Origin: Alphaproteobacteria bacterium
GTDB lineage: Bacteria; Pseudomonadota; Alphaproteobacteria; ATCC43930; CGMCC-115725
Assembly: GCA_005888515.1 (NCBI GenBank)
Contig: VAZR01000209.1
Coordinates: forward strand, 1-9,045
Direction of reading: 5' to 3'
DNA length: 9,045 nt
Under the pieces are notes generated by a model. It was not told the origin of the DNA. It did not search any database and was given only the letters and a program-made list of their open reading frames with translations. The translations under genes and the position numbers were made by a program. Shown here piece after piece: positions 6,165 to 9,045 of this stretch (position 1 is the stretch's first letter; the number at the start of each line of letters is the position of its first letter).

Positions 6165-6893
6165 ATGCCGGATCACAGCGCGAGCCGCCCTAAACTCAGC
6201 CGTTTCGTTCCGCTCGGGGTATTGATCCTCGCCGCGGTATTGTTCGTTGCCCTTGGCGGCCTGCGTTATCGCAGCCTTAGTGCGTTGGCCGAGAATAGCG
6301 AGTGGCTGCGCGAATTCGTGGCACAGGGCGGGATGGCTGCGGGCCTGGCATTTGTCTTGACGTATGCCGGTCTGGTCGCGCTGTCATTGCCGGCGGCGGC
6401 GTTCTTGTCGATCACCAGCGGCTTCCTTTTTGGGTGCTGGCTCGGCGCCATTTACGCCGTGCTCGGCGCGACGATCGGCGCCACCGTCGTTTTTCTCGCC
6501 GTTCGGGCCGGCATCGCCGGGCTCGTCGAGCGCGCCGGTCCGCGCATCCGCCGGCTCGAAACCGGCTTCCGCGAAGACGCGCTGAGTTATCTGCTGGTGC
6601 TGCGGCTCGTCCCGATTTTTCCGTTCTGGCTGGTCAACCTGGCAGCCGGCGCGGTTGGTCTGCGGCTTCCGGTGTATGTGCTCGCGACCCTCGTCGGGAT
6701 GATCCCGACCAGTTTCGTCTACGCCAGCCTCGGAAGCGGCCTGAGCGACTTGCTGGCAGCAGGCGATCATCCCGATCTCGCGATCCTGTACCGCCCAAGC
6801 GTGCTGTTGCCGATCATCGGCTTGGCGGTGCTGGTGCTCTTGCCGGTCCTTTACAAACGCTGGCGCAACGGGCGCAGCAAGCAGCCGGCGTGA
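6165..6893 (+). CDS. TVP38/TMEM64 family (DedA-like, VTT domain) inner-membrane protein
   Basis: A 242-aa polytopic protein with hydrophobic segments at about 14-33, 58-78, 83-113, 141-163, 168-190 and 211-231. The VTT/SNARE-associated domain is marked by 'ITSGFLFGCWLGAIYAVLGATIG' in short blocks over 83-105, 'LVLRLVPIFPFWLVNLAAG' (144-162) and 'GMIPTSFVYASLG' (178-190). The 'LRLxPxxPFxxxNxxAG' block is the family hallmark. Members of this superfamily are linked to lipid scrambling or transport and envelope homeostasis. I chose ATG 6165; a TTG at 6150 in frame is an alternative, and neither has a strong ribosome-binding sequence. Its TGA overlaps the start of the flavoprotein gene (GTGA), so the two are translationally coupled. 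The 73-bp gap from the acyltransferase shows no recognisable promoter. Confidence 0.92.
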   Translation: MPDHSASRPKLSRFVPLGVLILAAVLFVALGGLRYRSLSALAENSEWLREFVAQGGMAAGLAFVLTYAGLVALSLPAAAFLSITSGFLFGCWLGAIYAVLGATIGATVVFLAVRAGIAGLVERAGPRIRRLETGFREDALSYLLVLRLVPIFPFWLVNLAAGAVGLRLPVYVLATLVGMIPTSFVYASLGSGLSDLLAAGDHPDLAILYRPSVLLPIIGLAVLVLLPVLYKRWRNGRSKQPA

Positions 6894-8302
6894 CGGAGCC
6901 GCTGACCCCCGATCTGTTCGTGATCGGCGCCGGCTCCGGCGGGCTGGCGGTCGCGGCCGGGGCGGTGCAGATGGGCGCCAGCGTTGTGCTCGTCGAGCGC
7001 GACCGGATGGGTGGCGACTGTCTCAATTTTGGCTGCGTGCCGTCGAAATCGCTGCTCGCCGCGGCCAAGCGCGCCGATTGCTGGCGGCACGGCGGCGAGT
7101 TCGGGGTGTTTTATCAGCCGCCGCGGATCGATTTCGCGGCGGTCGCGGACAGCGTCGAACGGGTCATCGCCGGGATCGCGCCGAACGACTCGCAGGAGAG
7201 GTTCGAGGGCCTCGGCGCGCATGTCATCCGCGACGAAGCCCACTTCATCGATAATCGCACGGTACAGGTTGGCGATGCGCTGATCCGGCCGCGCCGCTTT
7301 GTGATCGCGACGGGATCGCGTCCGGTTATCCCGCCGATCCCCGGTCTCGACAGCGTGCCCTATCTGACCAATGAGACCATCTTCGCCAATCGCGAACGGC
7401 CCGAGCATCTGATCGTGATCGGCGGCGGTCCGATCGGCATCGAGCTGGCGCAGGCATACCGCCGGCTCGGCGCGGCCGTCACGGTGATCGATGCCGGGCC
7501 GATGCTGCCCCGCGACGACGCGGAACTGGTCGGTCGCCTCGCCGCGTTGCTGACTGCGGAAGGGATCGCATTGAAACCGTCGGTCGGCGTCGAAGCGATC
7601 GAGCGTCGTGAAGCGGGAATTTCCGTCGTGCTGGCGAATGGCGAACGCGTCGCCGGCTCGCATCTGCTCATCGCCGCCGGCCGCCGCGCCGATACCGCAG
7701 CGCTGAACCTCGCCGCGGCCGGGATCGAGGCAACCCCGCACGGGATCAAGGTCGATGCGCGGCTGCGCACAAGCAATCGCCGCGCCTTCGCGATCGGCGA
7801 TGCGGCGGGCGGCCCGCAATTCACCCATATCGCGCTCTATCACGCCGGGATCGTAATCCGGAACGCGCTGTTCCGGCTGCCGTCGCGGGTCGATTACCGC
7901 GCCCTGCCCTGGGTCACCTATACCGATCCAGAGCTGGCCCAGGTCGGCGCGACCGAAACGGCGGCGAAGGCCGATGGACCGATCCAGGTGCTGTGCTGGT
8001 CTTTCACCGACAATGACCGCGCTCATACCGAACGCGACACCGCGGGCGAGATCAAAATCGTCACACGGCGCAACGGCCGCATTATCGGCGCGACGATCCT
8101 CGGCGCAGCGGCCGGCGATCTGATCCTGCCCTGGGCATTGGCGATCTCTCAGAAGCTTAAAATCGGCGCGATGGCCAATCTGATCGTGCCGTACCCGACC
8201 CGCGGCGAGGCGGGCAAACGCGCGGCCGGCGCTTATTACACGCCGACGCTGTTCGCGCCGCGCACCCGCCGCCTCGTGCGGTTCCTCGCCCGCTTCGGCT
8301 GA
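6890..8302 (+). CDS. Mercuric-reductase-like FAD/NAD(P)-dependent disulfide oxidoreductase
   Basis: A 470-aa class I pyridine nucleotide-disulfide oxidoreductase. Landmarks: FAD-binding GxGxxG 'GAGSGG' (13-18), redox-active 'GGDCLNFGCVPSKS' with Cys44 and Cys49, NAD(P)-binding 'IGGGPIGIELAQ' (177-188), second FAD motif 'AFAIGDAAGG' (299-308), and the C-terminal dimerisation domain. Where lipoamide dehydrogenase and glutathione reductase have the catalytic His in HPTxxE, this protein has Tyr435 in 'PYPTRGE', as in the MerA-like branch, followed by 'KRAAGAYYTPTLF'. There is no extra N-terminal metal-binding domain, no C-terminal vicinal cysteine pair and no other mer gene, so true mercury reduction is not supported. 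GTG 6890 overlaps the TVP38 stop by 4 bp (GTGA) and places the GxGxxG at the usual distance from the N-terminus. The physiological substrate is unknown; coupling suggests it works with the membrane protein. Confidence 0.93.
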   Translation: MTEPLTPDLFVIGAGSGGLAVAAGAVQMGASVVLVERDRMGGDCLNFGCVPSKSLLAAAKRADCWRHGGEFGVFYQPPRIDFAAVADSVERVIAGIAPNDSQERFEGLGAHVIRDEAHFIDNRTVQVGDALIRPRRFVIATGSRPVIPPIPGLDSVPYLTNETIFANRERPEHLIVIGGGPIGIELAQAYRRLGAAVTVIDAGPMLPRDDAELVGRLAALLTAEGIALKPSVGVEAIERREAGISVVLANGERVAGSHLLIAAGRRADTAALNLAAAGIEATPHGIKVDARLRTSNRRAFAIGDAAGGPQFTHIALYHAGIVIRNALFRLPSRVDYRALPWVTYTDPELAQVGATETAAKADGPIQVLCWSFTDNDRAHTERDTAGEIKIVTRRNGRIIGATILGAAAGDLILPWALAISQKLKIGAMANLIVPYPTRGEAGKRAAGAYYTPTLFAPRTRRLVRFLARFG

Positions 8303-8327
8303 GCTGAAGCCCCGGATGCCGCTCACC

Positions 8328-8411
8328 CCGGCCCTCTCCCCGCTTGCGGAGAGAGGGGAGCGGTTGCAGCACTGCAGCCGCGTTCCCTCGCCCCCTTTAC
8401 GGGGAGAGGGA
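8328..8411. repeat. Clustered palindromic hairpins between convergent genes, likely terminator
   Basis: Three hairpins follow one another: 8332-8357 (CCTCTCCCCGC / GCGGAGAGAGG, imperfect), 8360-8381 (GCGGTTGCAG / CTGCAGCCGC, one mismatch, 2-base loop), and 8385-8410 (CCCTCGCCCC / GGGGAGAGGG around CTTTAC, imperfect). The outer pair are in inverted orientation, echoing the element at 1801-1942 with lower identity, so I take it as a diverged member of the same general type. It lies between the convergent stops at 8302 and 8432 and probably ends transcription from one or both sides, although no long T run follows. Confidence 0.7.
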
Positions 8412-8431
8412 CAGTGTGACGGGCACTCGGC

Positions 8432-9045
8432 TCAGTTCAGGCCGTAAAAGCTCTTGGCGCCTTCGGCCATGACCTGTTGCTGGGTCGCGGCGGAGGTGCC
8501 TTCCAGCTGTTTTCTGACCATGTCGGGCGCGCCGGGGAAGAAGCCGTCGGGGTGCGGGTAATCGGTCGCCCACATGATCTTGTTGCCGCCGATATAGTCG
8601 GCGAGCACCCGCAGGCTGCCCTCGACCGGCTCGAACGAGATCCAGCAATTGCGCTGGAACAATTCGCTCGGCCGCGTCTTCAACCCGGAATCGTTGAAGC
8701 CCTGATCGTCGAAATGGCGGTCCATGCGATCGAGCCACGGCGCGATCCAGCCGCCGCCCGACTCCAAAAACGCGACCCGCAGTTTCGGGTGGCGCTCGCA
8801 AACGCCGCCCCAGATCACCGCGAGACAGGCGAGCATCATCTCCATCGTGTGGGTGATGATGTGCCGCGCGCCGCGGCCTTCGAAGCGGTCGATGCCGACC
8901 TGCGGCATGCCGCCGCCCGCGCCCTCGTGAAACCCGATCGCAAAATCGAGATCCTCGGCCGCCGCCCAGAACGGCTCGTAGATCGGCGCGTCGACCATCT
9001 TATCGGTGTACGGGTTAGGCCGGATAAAGCCGCCCTTGAAGCCGA
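8432..9045 (-). CDS. Amidohydrolase family protein (PF04909), C-terminal part (truncated by window edge)
   Basis: At least 204 codons are present; the gene enters from the right edge with 'GFKGGFIRPNPYTDKM' in frame before the internal Met at 8998, so that Met is not the start. The fold matches Amidohydrolase_2 (ACMSD-related) enzymes: 'LDFAIGFHEGAGG' with a likely metal-ligand His, 'HIITHTMEMMLACLAVIWGGVCERHPKL' in short blocks, 'VAFLESGGGWIAPWLDRMD', and 'KIMWATDYPHPDG', whose Asp is the usual catalytic/metal Asp. It ends 'GAKSFYGLN'. The N-terminal HxH motif lies outside the window. Such enzymes hydrolyse or decarboxylate aromatic-derived acids in the cytoplasm; the substrate is unknown. 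Unlike the amidohydrolase at 2770, the visible active-site residues are canonical. It converges on the flavoprotein gene across the hairpin cluster. Confidence 0.9.
   Translation of the reverse strand, partial: GFKGGFIRPNPYTDKMVDAPIYEPFWAAAEDLDFAIGFHEGAGGGMPQVGIDRFEGRGARHIITHTMEMMLACLAVIWGGVCERHPKLRVAFLESGGGWIAPWLDRMDRHFDDQGFNDSGLKTRPSELFQRNCWISFEPVEGSLRVLADYIGGNKIMWATDYPHPDGFFPGAPDMVRKQLEGTSAATQQQVMAEGAKSFYGLN

Noticed and set aside
6302..6889. Upstream open extension of the flavoprotein frame, which would give a 666-aa fusion
   Set aside because: The extension is the out-of-frame shadow of the TVP38 gene (Arg-rich, no domain). The GTG at 6890 fits the normal N-terminus.
6890..8302. Mercury-resistance locus
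   Set aside because: The flavoprotein has no C-terminal vicinal cysteines and there is no merR, merT or merP in the window.
6851..8326. Long open frame on the minus strand (491 codons) opposite the flavoprotein gene
   Set aside because: It is antisense to a gene with complete family motifs, is rich in Arg/Asp/Gly in the way of a GC-rich shadow frame, and has no recognisable domain.

Overview
This is a GC-rich, densely packed chromosomal window. It looks like an alphaproteobacterium of the Hyphomicrobiales, most likely near Bradyrhizobium, Rhodopseudomonas or Nitrobacter. That placement rests on the protein families, the codon bias, and intergenic palindromes of the CATTGCGAG...GAAGCAATC and CCCTCTCCCGC...GCGGGAGAGGG types that I recall as common there; it is a judgement from familiarity, not a search. 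I see no RNA gene, CRISPR array, transposase, phage gene or replication origin.

Layout. The left edge holds the 5' end of a thiamine-pyrophosphate enzyme on the minus strand (1-245). It is divergent from a NodL/maltose-acetyltransferase-type hexapeptide acetyltransferase (361-921), with a 'CATTGCGAG' palindrome in the gap. A TauD/TfdA-type 2-oxoglutarate dioxygenase follows on the plus strand (975-1796). It converges on a dienelactone hydrolase relic (1944-2611, minus), with a large double-hairpin palindrome between them. The relic has lost the catalytic cysteine loop, changed frame and gained an in-frame TAG. Divergent from it is a Tat-type amidohydrolase (2770-3708), whose stop lies 4 bp from the stop of an exported LolA-like protein (3713-4333, minus).

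From 4432 to 8302 all genes are on the plus strand. A RidA-family protein and a FemAB-like (COG3146 type) acyltransferase are closely spaced. A TVP38/TMEM64 (DedA-like) membrane protein and a mercuric-reductase-like flavoprotein follow, overlapping by 4 bp (GTGA). A second, clustered palindromic hairpin region separates this run from the 3' part of another amidohydrolase (8432-9045, minus), which runs off the right edge.

How the genes fit together. The left and right parts contain several scattered catabolic families (TPP enzyme, dioxygenase, dienelactone hydrolase, two Amidohydrolase_2 proteins). These suit breakdown of aromatic or organic acids but do not form one recognisable pathway. The most convincing functional unit is the TVP38-flavoprotein pair. 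The most notable sequence observations are the eroded dienelactone hydrolase and the amidohydrolase with substitutions at the usual metal/catalytic positions. Otherwise this is an ordinary metabolic region, and I did not find a convincing undescribed multi-gene system.
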